Below, piece after piece: positions 34,302 to 43,824 of a stretch of DNA of 64,000 nt. The stretch spans positions 248,001-312,000 of the forward strand of contig NZ_CP104264.1 in NCBI RefSeq assembly GCF_025244845.1. Direction: 5' to 3'. The first letter of the stretch is position 1; each line of letters opens with the position of its first letter. The position numbers and the translations under genes are program-made. This DNA comes from Arthrobacter sp. zg-Y1171 (GTDB taxonomy: Bacteria > Actinomycetota > Actinomycetes > Actinomycetales > Micrococcaceae). A model generated the notes under the pieces. The model was given only the letters and a program-made list of their open reading frames with translations, was not told the origin of the DNA and did not search any database.

Positions 34302-34892
34302 ATGAGAACCGACGGCGAAGCCACGCGGGCCAGGATCCTGGCTGCAGCACGAAAAGAGTTTGCACAGTATGGGCTGGCCGGTGCCCGTGTTGACCGTATT
34401 GCGGAAGAGGCACGCGCCAGCAAGGAACGCCTTTATGCGTATTTCGGCGGGAAGAATGCGTTGTTCGCCGCAGTGCTGGCGACGAACCTGCAGGAGACCA
34501 CGGACCAGGTTCCGCGGGATGCGCTGGATCTTCCCGGGTTCGTCGGCGCCCTTTACGACCACTCGGTGGAGCACCCCGAGCATCTGCGCATGCTGGACTG
34601 GGCCCGGCTCGAGGGGGCGCCGGAAGTGCTGGCCCCCAGCAGCCGCCCGGGGCCGACATCCGCCGATATTTCCGCCGCCCAGGCGCAGGGGATCATAGAT
34701 CCTGCCTGGAATCCGGATGACCTGATGACCCTGCTTTTTTCGCTGGCCACCGCATGGGCGCAGTCCCCGGAACTGCTCTACACCGGCAGGGCCGAGGATT
34801 CCGACGCCGCCCGCGAACGACGCCGGCAGGCCGCCATCACAGCGGCCTGCCGGCTTCTCGCGCCTCCGAAGGAGAAGGCAATGCCGGCCTAG
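34302..34892 (+). CDS. TetR family transcriptional regulator
   Basis: A 196-aa repressor. The N-terminal HTH is TRARILAAARKEFAQYGLAG then VDRIAEEARASKERLYAYFGGKNALFAAVL, the standard TetR domain; the C-terminal ligand-binding part resembles the TetR_C with HPEHLRMLDWARLEG. Divergent to the MFS efflux gene with a shared operator. The stop overlaps the convergent flavoenzyme gene by four bases. Confidence 0.9.
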   Translation: MRTDGEATRARILAAARKEFAQYGLAGARVDRIAEEARASKERLYAYFGGKNALFAAVLATNLQETTDQVPRDALDLPGFVGALYDHSVEHPEHLRMLDWARLEGAPEVLAPSSRPGPTSADISAAQAQGIIDPAWNPDDLMTLLFSLATAWAQSPELLYTGRAEDSDAARERRRQAAITAACRLLAPPKEKAMPA

Positions 34893-37000
34893 AGTTCGGT
34901 GCTCACCTTCCAGGATGAGTGGATGGCGCCGTGGATGTAGTTGACCTCCCCGGCGTCGCCGACGACGTCGCAGCTGATGTCCGCGGCCCGCAGCTCATCC
35001 GCCAGCGGTGAGGCCGACGTCGTGCCGTCCGCGTAGACCACCATGTCCGCAGGGGCGGAGAAGCTTTCCCCGCCCACGGTCCACTCGACACTCTTCTCGG
35101 TGATGCGGGTGATCGAGGCGTTGCGGTGGATCTTCACGCCGTGCTTTTCGGATTCCTTCACGGCGGTCCAGCGGCGCGGCATGGCCAGCGGCAGGCCGAG
35201 CTGCTGCTTTTCATGCAGCAGCGTGACGCGGCGGCCGCGCTCGGCAAGGAACTCGGACAGCTCCAGGCCCACGAGGGAACCGCCGATCACCACGACGTCC
35301 TTGCCCATCGGCAGCCAGACCTTGGTGAACTGGCGGACAAACTCCGGGCTCTTGGTCACACCGGAGAGGCGGCCGAGCTTGCCCAGGGTGCTCAACACGG
35401 CGCCGGCTTCCTCAGCGGTGGCGGTGCCGAGCATCATGGCCCGCAGCGTGTCGCCGGTCTGCACGATCGGCAGGTCGCCGCCGGGGAAGTCCGGCTTGGG
35501 CCGGACGGCGCCGGTGGCCACGATCACGTGGTCGGGGTGCAGGGCCCGGATGGATTCCACCGTGGCCTTGGTGTTCAGCTTCACCGCAATGTTCAGGCGC
35601 CGAATCTCGGACTTGAACCACTTCAGCAGCCGTTCGTTGTCCGGGGTGGTCATGGTGGAGAACCACATGGTCCCGCCGAGGCGGTCCGACTTGTCCACCA
35701 CGGTGACCCGGTGGCCGCGCTCGGTCAGGACGCGGGCGCTTTCCAGGCCCGCGGGGCCGGCGCCGACAACCACTACGTGCTTGGTCGCGGACGCAGGCTT
35801 CAGCGGCAGCAGCGCCTCGTTGCCCAGTGCGGGGTTGACCGCGCAGAACGGGGTGTCGTCGAAGAAGTTCTCCGCGACGCAGAGGTAGCAGTTGATGCAG
35901 GGGCGGACCTGGTCGAACTTGCCGTCGCGCAGCTTGTTCGGCAGTTCCGGGTCGGCCAGCAGCTGGCGTCCCATGGCGGCGAAGTCGATCTGTCCGGCGG
36001 CCAGCGCCTTCTCGGACACCTCCGGCAGCATCCGGCCGACGGCGATCACCGGAACACTGACGTGGTTCTTGATCTCCGCGGCGTTCTTCAGGTAGGCACC
36101 CACCTTGTTGGGCAGCGGGCCGTCGGTGAAGTTGTCGAACGGGTTACGCCCCCAGCCGGTGACGTGGATGGCGTCAGCGCCGGCCTTTTCGAACAGCTTG
36201 GAGGCCTCGATCGCCTCGTCGAGGGTCAGGCCACCCTCCTGCCCGTATTCTTCACCGGCCACACGGACCAGGACGGCCAGGCGATCGCCCACCCGTTCCT
36301 TGACCGCACCGATGACCTCGCAGGCCAGCCGGGCCCGGTTTTCCAGGGAGCCGGCGTATTCATCCGTGCGCAGGTTGTCCCGCTGGTTAAGGAAGACGCC
36401 GAGGATGTAGCCGTGCGCCACGTGGATCTCGATGGCGTCGGCGTCGGCTTTGGCGACGCGTTCGGCGGCGTCGGCCCAGGTGGAGACCAGCCAGGAAATG
36501 TCTTCGGCGGTCATCTCGCGGTAGGCGGTCTTCTTGCCGGCGGTGGCGGCGCCCATCTTGCCGAGCTCTTCGCGGGTGCTGTCCGCCAGGGCGGACATGT
36601 CATAGGAGTAGTCCGGTTGGTTGGGTGCGAGCACCGGACGGTCATTGGCGACGTCCACGCGGGCAACCTTGCCGTGGTGCGTGGACTGGATGCAGAGCTT
36701 GCTGCCGGCGGCGTGGACGGCATCGGCCAGCGCCTTGAGACCGGGAATGTACTTGTCATCCGACAGTCCCGGCTCCTTCATGGACGCCGCGCCGTGCGGG
36801 AACGCGATGGCGCAGGCACCGGTGATGATCAGTCCGGCGCCTCCCGCGGCACGGGCCACGTAGTGGTCGATTTCAGGCTGTTCAATCTCGCCGTGCTCGG
36901 AGACGTTCATGTCCATCGCCGGCAGGACGATGCGGTTGTGCGTTTCCATGGGGCCCATGCGCCCCGGGGCCATGAGGTGCGGGAAGTTTTTGGTATTCAC
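34889..37000 (-). CDS. NADH:flavin oxidoreductase / 2,4-dienoyl-CoA reductase-like protein
   Basis: A 703-aa two-part flavoenzyme. Residues 1-370 form an Old Yellow Enzyme TIM barrel that binds FMN (active segment EIHVAHGYILGVFLNQRDNL). Next is a 4Fe-4S cluster motif, CINCYLC with a later Cys in DDTPFCAVNP, then an FAD/NAD(P) module (VVVGAGPAGLESARVL, VVVIGGSLVGLELSEFL). This is the order of FadH and related reductases of enoyl or nitro substrates. The substrate here is unknown. Convergent with TetR. Confidence 0.85.
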   Translation of the reverse strand: MNTKNFPHLMAPGRMGPMETHNRIVLPAMDMNVSEHGEIEQPEIDHYVARAAGGAGLIITGACAIAFPHGAASMKEPGLSDDKYIPGLKALADAVHAAGSKLCIQSTHHGKVARVDVANDRPVLAPNQPDYSYDMSALADSTREELGKMGAATAGKKTAYREMTAEDISWLVSTWADAAERVAKADADAIEIHVAHGYILGVFLNQRDNLRTDEYAGSLENRARLACEVIGAVKERVGDRLAVLVRVAGEEYGQEGGLTLDEAIEASKLFEKAGADAIHVTGWGRNPFDNFTDGPLPNKVGAYLKNAAEIKNHVSVPVIAVGRMLPEVSEKALAAGQIDFAAMGRQLLADPELPNKLRDGKFDQVRPCINCYLCVAENFFDDTPFCAVNPALGNEALLPLKPASATKHVVVVGAGPAGLESARVLTERGHRVTVVDKSDRLGGTMWFSTMTTPDNERLLKWFKSEIRRLNIAVKLNTKATVESIRALHPDHVIVATGAVRPKPDFPGGDLPIVQTGDTLRAMMLGTATAEEAGAVLSTLGKLGRLSGVTKSPEFVRQFTKVWLPMGKDVVVIGGSLVGLELSEFLAERGRRVTLLHEKQQLGLPLAMPRRWTAVKESEKHGVKIHRNASITRITEKSVEWTVGGESFSAPADMVVYADGTTSASPLADELRAADISCDVVGDAGEVNYIHGAIHSSWKVSTEL

Positions 37001-37050
37001 AGGGGTATTTTAGCCCGGTTGTGTACACCGTAAACGCACGGCCCCGCGGC

Positions 37051-38307
37051 TCAAGTGCGGCTTGCCCGCGGCGCTCCGATCCCCGGATCAATCCGGAACG
37101 GTCCGGCCGCCGACGGGCGGACATCGAAGTCGAAAATGGACGTCGGAATGTACACGGTGGAACACGAATTGGGGATGTCCACCACTCCGGACAGCCGGCC
37201 CTCGATCGGTGCGGCGCCCAGCAGCAGGTAGGCCTGTTCCGGGCTGTAACCGAACTTCGTCAGGTAGTCGATCGCGTGCAGGCAGGCCCGCTGGTAGGAC
37301 AGGTGCGAGTCGAGGTAGCGCTGCTCGCCGTCGAGCGTCACCGAGGTGCCCGAGAACGCGATCCACTCGCTGAACTGAGGATCCACGTTGCCCGGCATAA
37401 AGACCGCGTTTTCGGAGACGCCGTAGGTCTCCATGCCGCCCTTGATAAGGTCCACCTTCAGATCGATGAACCCGCCCATTTCAATCGCGCCGCAGAAGGT
37501 GATTTCGCCGTCGCCCTGGGAGAAGTGAAGGTCACCCACCGAGAGGTTCGCGCCGTCCACAAACACGGGATAGAAAATCCGGCTCCCCTTGGACAGGTTC
37601 TTGATGTCCTGGTTTCCACCGTTCTCCCGCGGCGGCGCCGTGCGGGCAGCTTCCGCGCCCACCCGCTCCCACTGGTCCCGGGGCAGGCCCCCGAGAACGG
37701 CGTGTTCGGCCTCCGGCGGCAGCGCGAGCGGCGGCACCCGGTGCGGGTCGGTGGCAATCAGGTCGCCTTCCCGCCGGTTCCACGTGGCGAGCAGGTCCGA
37801 CGACGGCGCGGTCCCCATCAGTCCGGGATGGATCAGGCCGGTAAAGGAGACGCCGGGAACGTGCCGCGAGGTGGCGGTCTGGCCCGTGAAATCCCAGACG
37901 GCCTTGTAGGCGTCGGGGAACTGCTCGGTGAGGAACCCGCCGCCGTTCTCGCGGGCGAAAATCCCGGTGTAACCCCAGCCCTGTCCCGCCAGCGGGCCGG
38001 TATCTTCCTGCGGAATGGGGCCGACGTCGAGGATGTCCACCACGAGCAGGTCGCCGGGACGGGCGCCTTCCACCGCGAACGGGCCGCTGAGTTTATGCAC
38101 GGTCAGCAGCGGGGCGTTGAGGATGTCCTCGGCGGAATCGTCATTGACGATGGCGCCGTCGAACCACTCGCGGCAGTCCACCCGGAAGGCCTCACCTGGC
38201 TTGAGTACCGCGACGGGCGGTATTTCGGGATGCCACCGGTTGTGCCCCAGCTTTTCCTGGTCCTCGAACTTCCGGGACGAATCAAGGGGAAAGACGGTCT
38301 TGGGCAT
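37051..38307 (-). CDS. fmdA: Formamidase
   Basis: A 418-aa amidohydrolase of the acetamidase/formamidase family, which hydrolyses formamide to formate and ammonia. FPLDSSRKFEDQEKLGHNRW near the start, DGAIVNDDSAED, RPGDLLVVDILDVGPI, and VGDLHFSQGDGEITFCGAIE are family blocks with the catalytic Cys/Glu. It lies 38 bases downstream of fmdB on the same strand, the arrangement known from Methylophilus and many actinobacteria. Confidence 0.9.
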   Translation of the reverse strand: MPKTVFPLDSSRKFEDQEKLGHNRWHPEIPPVAVLKPGEAFRVDCREWFDGAIVNDDSAEDILNAPLLTVHKLSGPFAVEGARPGDLLVVDILDVGPIPQEDTGPLAGQGWGYTGIFARENGGGFLTEQFPDAYKAVWDFTGQTATSRHVPGVSFTGLIHPGLMGTAPSSDLLATWNRREGDLIATDPHRVPPLALPPEAEHAVLGGLPRDQWERVGAEAARTAPPRENGGNQDIKNLSKGSRIFYPVFVDGANLSVGDLHFSQGDGEITFCGAIEMGGFIDLKVDLIKGGMETYGVSENAVFMPGNVDPQFSEWIAFSGTSVTLDGEQRYLDSHLSYQRACLHAIDYLTKFGYSPEQAYLLLGAAPIEGRLSGVVDIPNSCSTVYIPTSIFDFDVRPSAAGPFRIDPGIGAPRASRT

Positions 38308-38345
38308 GGCTTCTCCTTCAACGGGGCGGTCTCTTGCGCGGAGTT

Positions 38346-38654
38346 TTAGTCGGGGCGGGGCAGCTTTCGGTGGAGCGGATTGGTGGTGATATTGCCGGCC
38401 GGGCGGGTGCCGGGGCCGGGGGAGCGGACGACGGCGGGCTCCGACGCCGAGCGCTGCGTGGACTCGATCAGGCGGTACGCGGTGGAGGAAGCGCGAGAGA
38501 GGTTGGGCACAGTAAAGCGACGCCGGGCGGGAGCCCCGCAGGCGGGGCAGGGGAGGGAAGCAGGGGCGGAGCCCATGGCGAGCTGGACCTCGAAATCGGC
38601 GCAGATTAACCCGGCTGAACCGCCGGCAACGCAGCGATAGGCGTAGAGCGGCAT
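38346..38654 (-). CDS. fmdB: FmdB family zinc ribbon protein
   Basis: A 102-aa protein with the FmdB start MPLYAYRC and a second Cys pair in LPCPACGAPARRRFTV, forming a CxxC zinc ribbon; the first Cys pair is stretched (YRC...ICADFEV). The C-terminus is low-complexity. In formamidase operons FmdB is a putative regulator or chaperone. It is the first gene of fmdBA here. Confidence 0.82.
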   Translation of the reverse strand: MPLYAYRCVAGGSAGLICADFEVQLAMGSAPASLPCPACGAPARRRFTVPNLSRASSTAYRLIESTQRSASEPAVVRSPGPGTRPAGNITTNPLHRKLPRPD

Positions 38655-39053
38655 GTCGAAAGCCTTTCGATCACCGAGGGAGCGTCCTGGAATGGAAATG
38701 GCGGTGCCGCTCCGGCTTGCCCGACAGCCTAGGGACGGGGCGGGAGCGAGTCAACGGTAGGTGAGTGATGGCGATATTCGGCCGGTTGGAATTGTTTTCC
38801 GCGAATTATCGGAAGAAACTATAAAGAGATATAATTATCGGGACTTTTGCTATTTCTATCGATTGCATCGGTGAGTAAAATGCAATACTTCCGGGGCGCA
38901 GGGCTCTCCGTGGAGCATGGATCGAGCGCTTTCGCTCGATTGGTCCTACCGCGGTATTAGTGCTATGCGGGCGGTTCTGCGACCGATCGGGAGGGCGCTG
39001 GTGGGATCCAAGATTTACTGTAATTGGCGTTTTATACCCTAAAGTTTAGCGTT
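38655..39053. promoter_or_regulatory. AT-rich divergent promoter region with long structured leader
   Basis: No gene is visible. A perfect TATAAT at 38830-38835 lies in an AT-rich island (about 38755-38880) that contrasts with its surroundings. If transcription starts near 38842 the BCCT mRNA would have a leader of about 210 bases. That leader contains the perfect hairpin ATCGAGCG-CTTT-CGCTCGAT (38921-38940), then CCGCGG and CCGATCGGG stretches able to pair. I could not match a known riboswitch class. It should also hold the fmdB promoter on the other strand. Confidence 0.5.
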
Positions 39054-40988
39054 ATGAATTCCGAATCTTCACCCCCAGCGCCCGTCGCAGGCACCACCGA
39101 CGGTTCAAACGTGACCGGGTCGCCGATGCGCAAACCCGCCGGCCGCCCAGTTGAACGTGTGAAAAAAGCGCTGCGTACTGCTGCTTCCGCCCCGGCGCTT
39201 AGCCTCCATCCCGGGCTGGTTCCGGGCATCAGCGTTGAGGACACCGGGGTCAGCTATCCGACCCGGCGCAGCGTGTTCATCCTTGCCATGGCCATCTCTC
39301 TCGCCGTTCTGGCGTGGGCGATTTTTGCGCCCAGCAACCTCAGTTCCGTGGGCACCGGCATACAGGGCTGGGTGGTTGTGCATTTCGGCTGGCTGTTTAA
39401 CGCCACCATGGTTGCCGCCGCGATCTTCATGCTGGTGGTCGGCTTCGGGCCGACCGGCAAGATCCGGCTGGGGGCCGACGACAGCACGCCGGAGTACTCC
39501 ACGACGTCCTGGATCTCCATGCTGTTCGCCGCTGGTCTGGGCATCGCGCTGATCTTCTACGGGCCGATGGAACCGCTCAGCCATTTCCTCTCCCCACCGC
39601 CCTCGACTGATGCCGAGGCCGGCACCTCCGCCGCCATCCTGCCGGCCATGTCGACCACCTTCCTGCACCAGGCCAGTCTCGCCTGGGTCATCTACGCCCT
39701 GGTGGGCGGCGCCCTGGCCTACGCCTCGTTCCGGCGCGGCCGGCTGCCGCTGATTTCGTCGCTGTTCGAACCGGTCTTCCCCGACGGCAACAACCGGGTG
39801 CTGGGAAAGATCATCGACGTTTCCGCCGTGCTGGTGACACTGTTCGGCACCGCGACCTCGCTGGGCATCGGCGCGCTCCAGATCCGCACCGGAGTCTCGA
39901 TCATCACGGGCCAGGAGCTGGGCAACGGCTTCGTCGTCGTCGCCATCAGCCTGCTGACGGTTGTCTTCACCATCTCCGCGGTCGCCGGCATCAAGAAGGG
40001 CATCCGGCTGCTCTCCAACCTCAACATGACCCTGGTCATTCTGTTGACGCTCTTTGTCCTGCTGGCCGGGCCGACGTTCTTCCTGCTCGATCTGCTGCCG
40101 GCCTCGCTCATCGCGTTTGTCGGCAACATGCCGGACATGCTGACCGTCTTCGCCGGCCAGGGCGCCGAGCAGGAGGCCTTCCTGACCGGCTGGACCACCC
40201 TGTACTGGGCCTGGTGGATCTCCTGGTCGCCGTTCGTGGGAATGTTCATCGCCAAGATCTCCAAGGGCCGCACCCTGCGCCAGTTCGTCACCGTCGTCGT
40301 TTTCGTTCCCATGACCATCTCCGTCTGCTGGTACACGGTCTTCGGCGGCACCGCCATCTGGATGAACCAGAACGGGCTTGAGCTGACCATGAAGGGCTCC
40401 GGAGAGAACGTTATGTTCGATCTGCTGGCCAACCTGCCGTTCAGTTCCGTGACGGCCATCGTGTGCATGCTCGCGATTGTGGTCTTCTTCGTCACCGCCG
40501 CGGACTCGGCCGCCAACGTCATGGGCTCGATGTCCCAGTCGGGCCGGCCCGTGCCCTCGAAATCGGTGACCATCATCTGGTCGGCGGCACTCGGGCTGAT
40601 CGCCCTGTTCCTGCTGCTGGCCGGAGGCCAGAACGCCCTTTCGGGACTCCAGGCCATCATGGTGACCTGCGCCCTGCCGTTCACCGTCATCCTCGTCGGC
40701 GTGATGGTCTCGTGGGCCAAGGACCTGCGCAATGACCCGCTGATGATCCGGCGCCGGTATGCGCTGGAGGCCATCAGCGGCGGCGTGCGCCGCGGCATCG
40801 ACGAGCACGGAGACGACTTCGTCTTCGGCACCGCGCACGTGCCGGAAGCCGAAGGCGCCGGCGCCGACTTCGAGAGCGACGACCCCGCCCTCACCGAGTG
40901 GTACACGGACAACGTGCAGGACCCGGACGTCGTGGAGGGCCCGGAGGAGGAGCCTTCGGGCAAGGTGAAGGCCGGCGCCGTCGACTAG
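39054..40988 (+). CDS. BCCT family betaine/choline-type transporter
   Basis: A 644-aa transporter with 12 helices and long soluble ends. The BCCT signature is complete: WTTLYWAWWISWSPFVGMFI then AKISKGRT. The substrate/ion segment in helix 3 reads AAGLGIALIFYG; BetP has GMGIGLMFYG, so one Gly is Ala here. Family members import glycine betaine, choline or carnitine with Na+ or H+, often in osmotic stress. The acidic C-terminus recalls BetP's sensor tail. ATG 39054 lacks a ribosome site; starts downstream cannot be excluded. Confidence 0.85.
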   Translation: MNSESSPPAPVAGTTDGSNVTGSPMRKPAGRPVERVKKALRTAASAPALSLHPGLVPGISVEDTGVSYPTRRSVFILAMAISLAVLAWAIFAPSNLSSVGTGIQGWVVVHFGWLFNATMVAAAIFMLVVGFGPTGKIRLGADDSTPEYSTTSWISMLFAAGLGIALIFYGPMEPLSHFLSPPPSTDAEAGTSAAILPAMSTTFLHQASLAWVIYALVGGALAYASFRRGRLPLISSLFEPVFPDGNNRVLGKIIDVSAVLVTLFGTATSLGIGALQIRTGVSIITGQELGNGFVVVAISLLTVVFTISAVAGIKKGIRLLSNLNMTLVILLTLFVLLAGPTFFLLDLLPASLIAFVGNMPDMLTVFAGQGAEQEAFLTGWTTLYWAWWISWSPFVGMFIAKISKGRTLRQFVTVVVFVPMTISVCWYTVFGGTAIWMNQNGLELTMKGSGENVMFDLLANLPFSSVTAIVCMLAIVVFFVTAADSAANVMGSMSQSGRPVPSKSVTIIWSAALGLIALFLLLAGGQNALSGLQAIMVTCALPFTVILVGVMVSWAKDLRNDPLMIRRRYALEAISGGVRRGIDEHGDDFVFGTAHVPEAEGAGADFESDDPALTEWYTDNVQDPDVVEGPEEEPSGKVKAGAVD

Positions 40989-41006
40989 CGCGCCTGCCGA
41001 ACTGAA

Positions 41007-41042
41007 AGCGGACGCGGGAACCACATGGTTCCCGCGTCCGCT
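41007..41042. terminator. Bidirectional terminator between BCCT and oxygenase genes
   Basis: AGCGGACGCGGGAACC pairs perfectly with GGTTCCCGCGTCCGCT around ACAT, a 16-bp stem. It lies between convergent genes and can serve both. Confidence 0.8.
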
Positions 41043-41066
41043 GCCGTCGGGCTTAGCCGCCCTTTA

Positions 41067-42092
41067 CTACCCCGCAAGCTCCGGATGGTGCAGCTTGGCC
41101 ACCTGCGGGTGCGCCCGCAGCCAGCCCTTCAGGACGTTCGCGCCGTAGGAAGCCAGCATGGGGTTGTCCGGATCATCGGAAATGCCGCGGGACTGCGCGG
41201 CCAGCTCGGCGGGAAGCTGCACCGGGTTGATCACCGTGTCCAGCCGCGGCGACCAGAAGAACGGGATGGCGTACCGGTCCACGCCGGGAGCGGGCGCCAG
41301 GACACGGTGGATGGTGGCGGAGAGGTAGCCCTGGGTGGCCACCTCGAGCATTTCGCCCAGGTTCACCACCAGCGCGCCGGGGATGGGCTCCACCGGAAGC
41401 CAGGTGTCGGACTCGTGCGGCTTTACTTCCAGGCCGCCCACCGAATCCTGCAGCAGCAGCGTGATGAAGCCGTAGTCGGCATGCGCGCCGACGCCCTGGG
41501 TGCCGGCTTCCTTCACGACGCCGCCCACGTAGTGGATGAGCTTGGCCATCCAGGCGGGAGTGTCCTCGAAGGGTTCGGTGAAGTGGTCCTCGGGTAGTTC
41601 CAGGGACACCGCGATGGCGCTGAGCAGCTCCGCACCCACCCAGCTCATCGCCGCGGCCCAGTCCATGGCGGTGGAGCGCAGTTCGGGCAGCACCTCGTCC
41701 GGGAACTGGTTGGGGCCCTGGACCAGCCAGTACGGCTGGTCCGCAGGATAGTCCGTCACGGGTGCGCGTTCCGGGCCGAAGTCCACCTGCTCGCGGGCGT
41801 CGGGGCGGCCCTTGGTGATTTCGGTGCCGAGCCGGGTGTAGCCGCGGAAGTGCGGGGAATTACGGTTGTCCAGGGCCAACCGGTCCTCAAGCGGCAGGTT
41901 GAAGAACCGCTTCGTGACATCGAACAGTTCCTCGACCCGGGCCTGGGCGGCACCGTAGCCGACCAGCTGGAAGAACCCGATCCGGTGCGTGGCATCGCGC
42001 AGCTGATCGATGAAGCCGGGATTGAAGGAGCCGTCGGCATTGCGTGCCGTGCTCAGGTCCAGGACGGGAATTGACTCGGGAATCACACTCAT
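41067..42092 (-). CDS. 2-oxoglutarate/iron-dependent oxygenase (IPNS-like)
   Basis: A 341-aa double-stranded beta-helix oxygenase. The N-terminal DIOX_N domain begins IPVLDLST; iron ligands are HAD in GVGAHADYGFITLLLQD and the later His in ATIHRVLAPAP, followed by Arg in VDRYAIPFFWSP which binds 2-oxoglutarate. Resembles plant-type and IPNS-like oxidases of unknown substrates; in Micrococcaceae such genes are often catabolic. Single gene, divergent from glutathione peroxidase. Confidence 0.85.
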   Translation of the reverse strand: MSVIPESIPVLDLSTARNADGSFNPGFIDQLRDATHRIGFFQLVGYGAAQARVEELFDVTKRFFNLPLEDRLALDNRNSPHFRGYTRLGTEITKGRPDAREQVDFGPERAPVTDYPADQPYWLVQGPNQFPDEVLPELRSTAMDWAAAMSWVGAELLSAIAVSLELPEDHFTEPFEDTPAWMAKLIHYVGGVVKEAGTQGVGAHADYGFITLLLQDSVGGLEVKPHESDTWLPVEPIPGALVVNLGEMLEVATQGYLSATIHRVLAPAPGVDRYAIPFFWSPRLDTVINPVQLPAELAAQSRGISDDPDNPMLASYGANVLKGWLRAHPQVAKLHHPELAG

Positions 42093-42251
42093 AGCGGCAA
42101 GCTATCACCGGGTATGTCAAGTTCGAACCGCATATTACGAAGTGCTATGAATCACGTCCCGGTGTTTCGTTCGGCAGGCCCCGGAGGCGGGAATTCGGTA
42201 TTGCGGCGGGAATGGGATGCAATGGAAGCAGGCCAATCGAAAGGGAGCTCC

Positions 42252-42764
42252 GTGGAGACCAACGCCGTGAACGACAACTTGTACGACATTCCCCTCACCA
42301 TGCTGGACGGCACCGAAACCACCTTCGGAGAACTGTTCCGCGGTAAGGCCGTGCTGGTGGTGAACGTTGCCTCGCGCTGCGGGTTCACCGCCCAGTACGA
42401 GGGACTGCAGGCCCTCTACGAAACGTATGAGCACCGGAACTTCAGCATCCTCGGCGTGCCCAGCAACTCCTTCGCCGGGCAGGAACCGGGCACCAACGAA
42501 GAAATCGCCGAGTTCTGCTCGCGGAACTTCGGCGTCACCTTCCCGCTGACCGCCAAGGCCGATGTCAACGGACCGAACCGGCACCCGCTCTACGCAGCCC
42601 TGACCCGGTTCCATGACGGCGAGCTGGGCGACGACATCGGCTGGAACTTCGAGAAGTTCCTCATCACCGACAGCGGCGAGATTGTGGGCCGCTTCGCGTC
42701 CGCCGTCGCCCCCGGGGCACCGGAAATCCAGCAATCCGTGGAAGCGGTACTGCGCCTGGAGTAG
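42252..42764 (+). CDS. Glutathione peroxidase family thiol peroxidase
   Basis: A 170-aa thioredoxin-fold peroxidase that reduces hydroperoxides. NVASRCGFTAQYEGLQALY contains the peroxidatic Cys, GVPSNSFAGQEPGTNEEI the Gln and WNFEKFLI the Trp of the catalytic triad. GTG 42252 follows AAGGGAG with good spacing; a longer open frame upstream lacks homology. In actinobacteria, which use mycothiol, this enzyme is likely thioredoxin-dependent (inference). Divergent from the oxygenase gene. Confidence 0.88.
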   Translation: METNAVNDNLYDIPLTMLDGTETTFGELFRGKAVLVVNVASRCGFTAQYEGLQALYETYEHRNFSILGVPSNSFAGQEPGTNEEIAEFCSRNFGVTFPLTAKADVNGPNRHPLYAALTRFHDGELGDDIGWNFEKFLITDSGEIVGRFASAVAPGAPEIQQSVEAVLRLE

Positions 42765-42785
42765 GGCTTCGGCGCCGGGGGAGTG

Positions 42786-43685
42786 CTAGGCGACGACGGT
42801 GTCGTCCTCCGCTTCCCCGGCGGCCATTGCCACCCAGCGTTCAAAGTAGGCCGCGCCGGCGTCGTCGTGAATCAGGGACCCGGCCGTCAGCACCGGATAG
42901 GGCGTGGACGGGACACCGTCCGCCGGCCGCACGTCCACGTGCGCGACGTCGTACCCCAGCGCGTGCAGTTCGTCAGCCATGGCGTAATCGGTGCGGGAAT
43001 CCCCGACTGTCCGCCAGGCGTGCGGAACCGGCGTGCCGTCCGCTTCGAGCAGGGACAGCGCGCGCCGTGCACCCAGGTCCTTGCCCACCCCCATGGCTTC
43101 AATGTCGGTGGAGATGATGGTGGGATCAATCCGGAAAGCGACGGCTCCGCGGGCGTCCGGAATGGCATGTTCCAATCGTCGGCCGCCCAGTCCGGCCAGG
43201 GACATCTGTTCCAGGGCGTCGGCGTCGAAGCGGCGCTGGTCCGTGAGGTAATCCGAGTTGTCCACCTGTACGTGCTGCTCCACGGAGACCATGGCCAGCT
43301 TGGTTTCGTCGAAGAACATGGTCTCGGAGTACTTGGCGGCCACCAGGTCGCGGATGGCCTCGGCGTAGTCGCCGGGGACCTTCAATTCCGGGTCCACCTG
43401 GGGCTGGTCTGATCCGGTCCCGTCGAAGGAGAACCAGACGGCGCCCTTTTCACACACGGCGTGCAGCCGCACCCCTTCCGGCAGCCCCGCGGCCATCATC
43501 GGCTGCATGACCTGCTCGCGGATGAAGGCGTCGGACCGGCCCGTATTGAAGATGACCGGCCAGCCTGCGGATGCCAGGGTAACCAGGTCCCGGATGATGG
43601 CGGGACGGACGCTCCGGGAGACAGGGCTGGCCACGGGGCCGTCGACGTCGAGCAGGAGACCGATTCGGGGAGCAGAGGTGTTCAC
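42786..43685 (-). CDS. HAD family phosphatase-like protein
   Basis: A 299-aa protein with haloacid dehalogenase motifs: LLLDVDGPV (motif I), VIFNTGRSD (motif II, with Thr), GVGKDLGARRALSLL (Lys, motif III) and TVGDSRTDYAMADELHAL (motif IV). The cap insertion is of the Cof/SPP type. It resembles sugar phosphatases of the SPP/trehalose group but the substrate is unknown. Confidence 0.82.
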   Translation of the reverse strand: MNTSAPRIGLLLDVDGPVASPVSRSVRPAIIRDLVTLASAGWPVIFNTGRSDAFIREQVMQPMMAAGLPEGVRLHAVCEKGAVWFSFDGTGSDQPQVDPELKVPGDYAEAIRDLVAAKYSETMFFDETKLAMVSVEQHVQVDNSDYLTDQRRFDADALEQMSLAGLGGRRLEHAIPDARGAVAFRIDPTIISTDIEAMGVGKDLGARRALSLLEADGTPVPHAWRTVGDSRTDYAMADELHALGYDVAHVDVRPADGVPSTPYPVLTAGSLIHDDAGAAYFERWVAMAAGEAEDDTVVA

Positions 43686-43824
43686 CTTCCCAGTATCCCG
43701 TGTCTACTGTCCGGACCGCATTTTCGTGTCTGGGGGGTAAACAGCGGCCTAATCGGGGCTTTTGGGGACGGCGCGCCCGAGCACCGCTGTTTCTTTGGGT
43801 GCGGATGTTATCTACTCTGTACTA

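Noticed and set aside
35126..37033. 635-codon plus-strand open frame opposite the dienoyl-CoA reductase-like gene
   Set aside because: Mirror frame of a strongly biased GC3 gene; protein lacks hydrophobic/charged patterning of a real product.
38842..39053. Known riboswitch (glycine, ydaO, guanidine-I, TPP, cobalamin)
   Set aside because: Conserved core sequences of these classes could not be found by eye; left as an unassigned structured leader.
39105..41024. 639-codon minus-strand open frame opposite the BCCT gene
   Set aside because: Asp/His/Gly-rich antisense frame, typical of shadowing; BCCT signature is on the plus strand.
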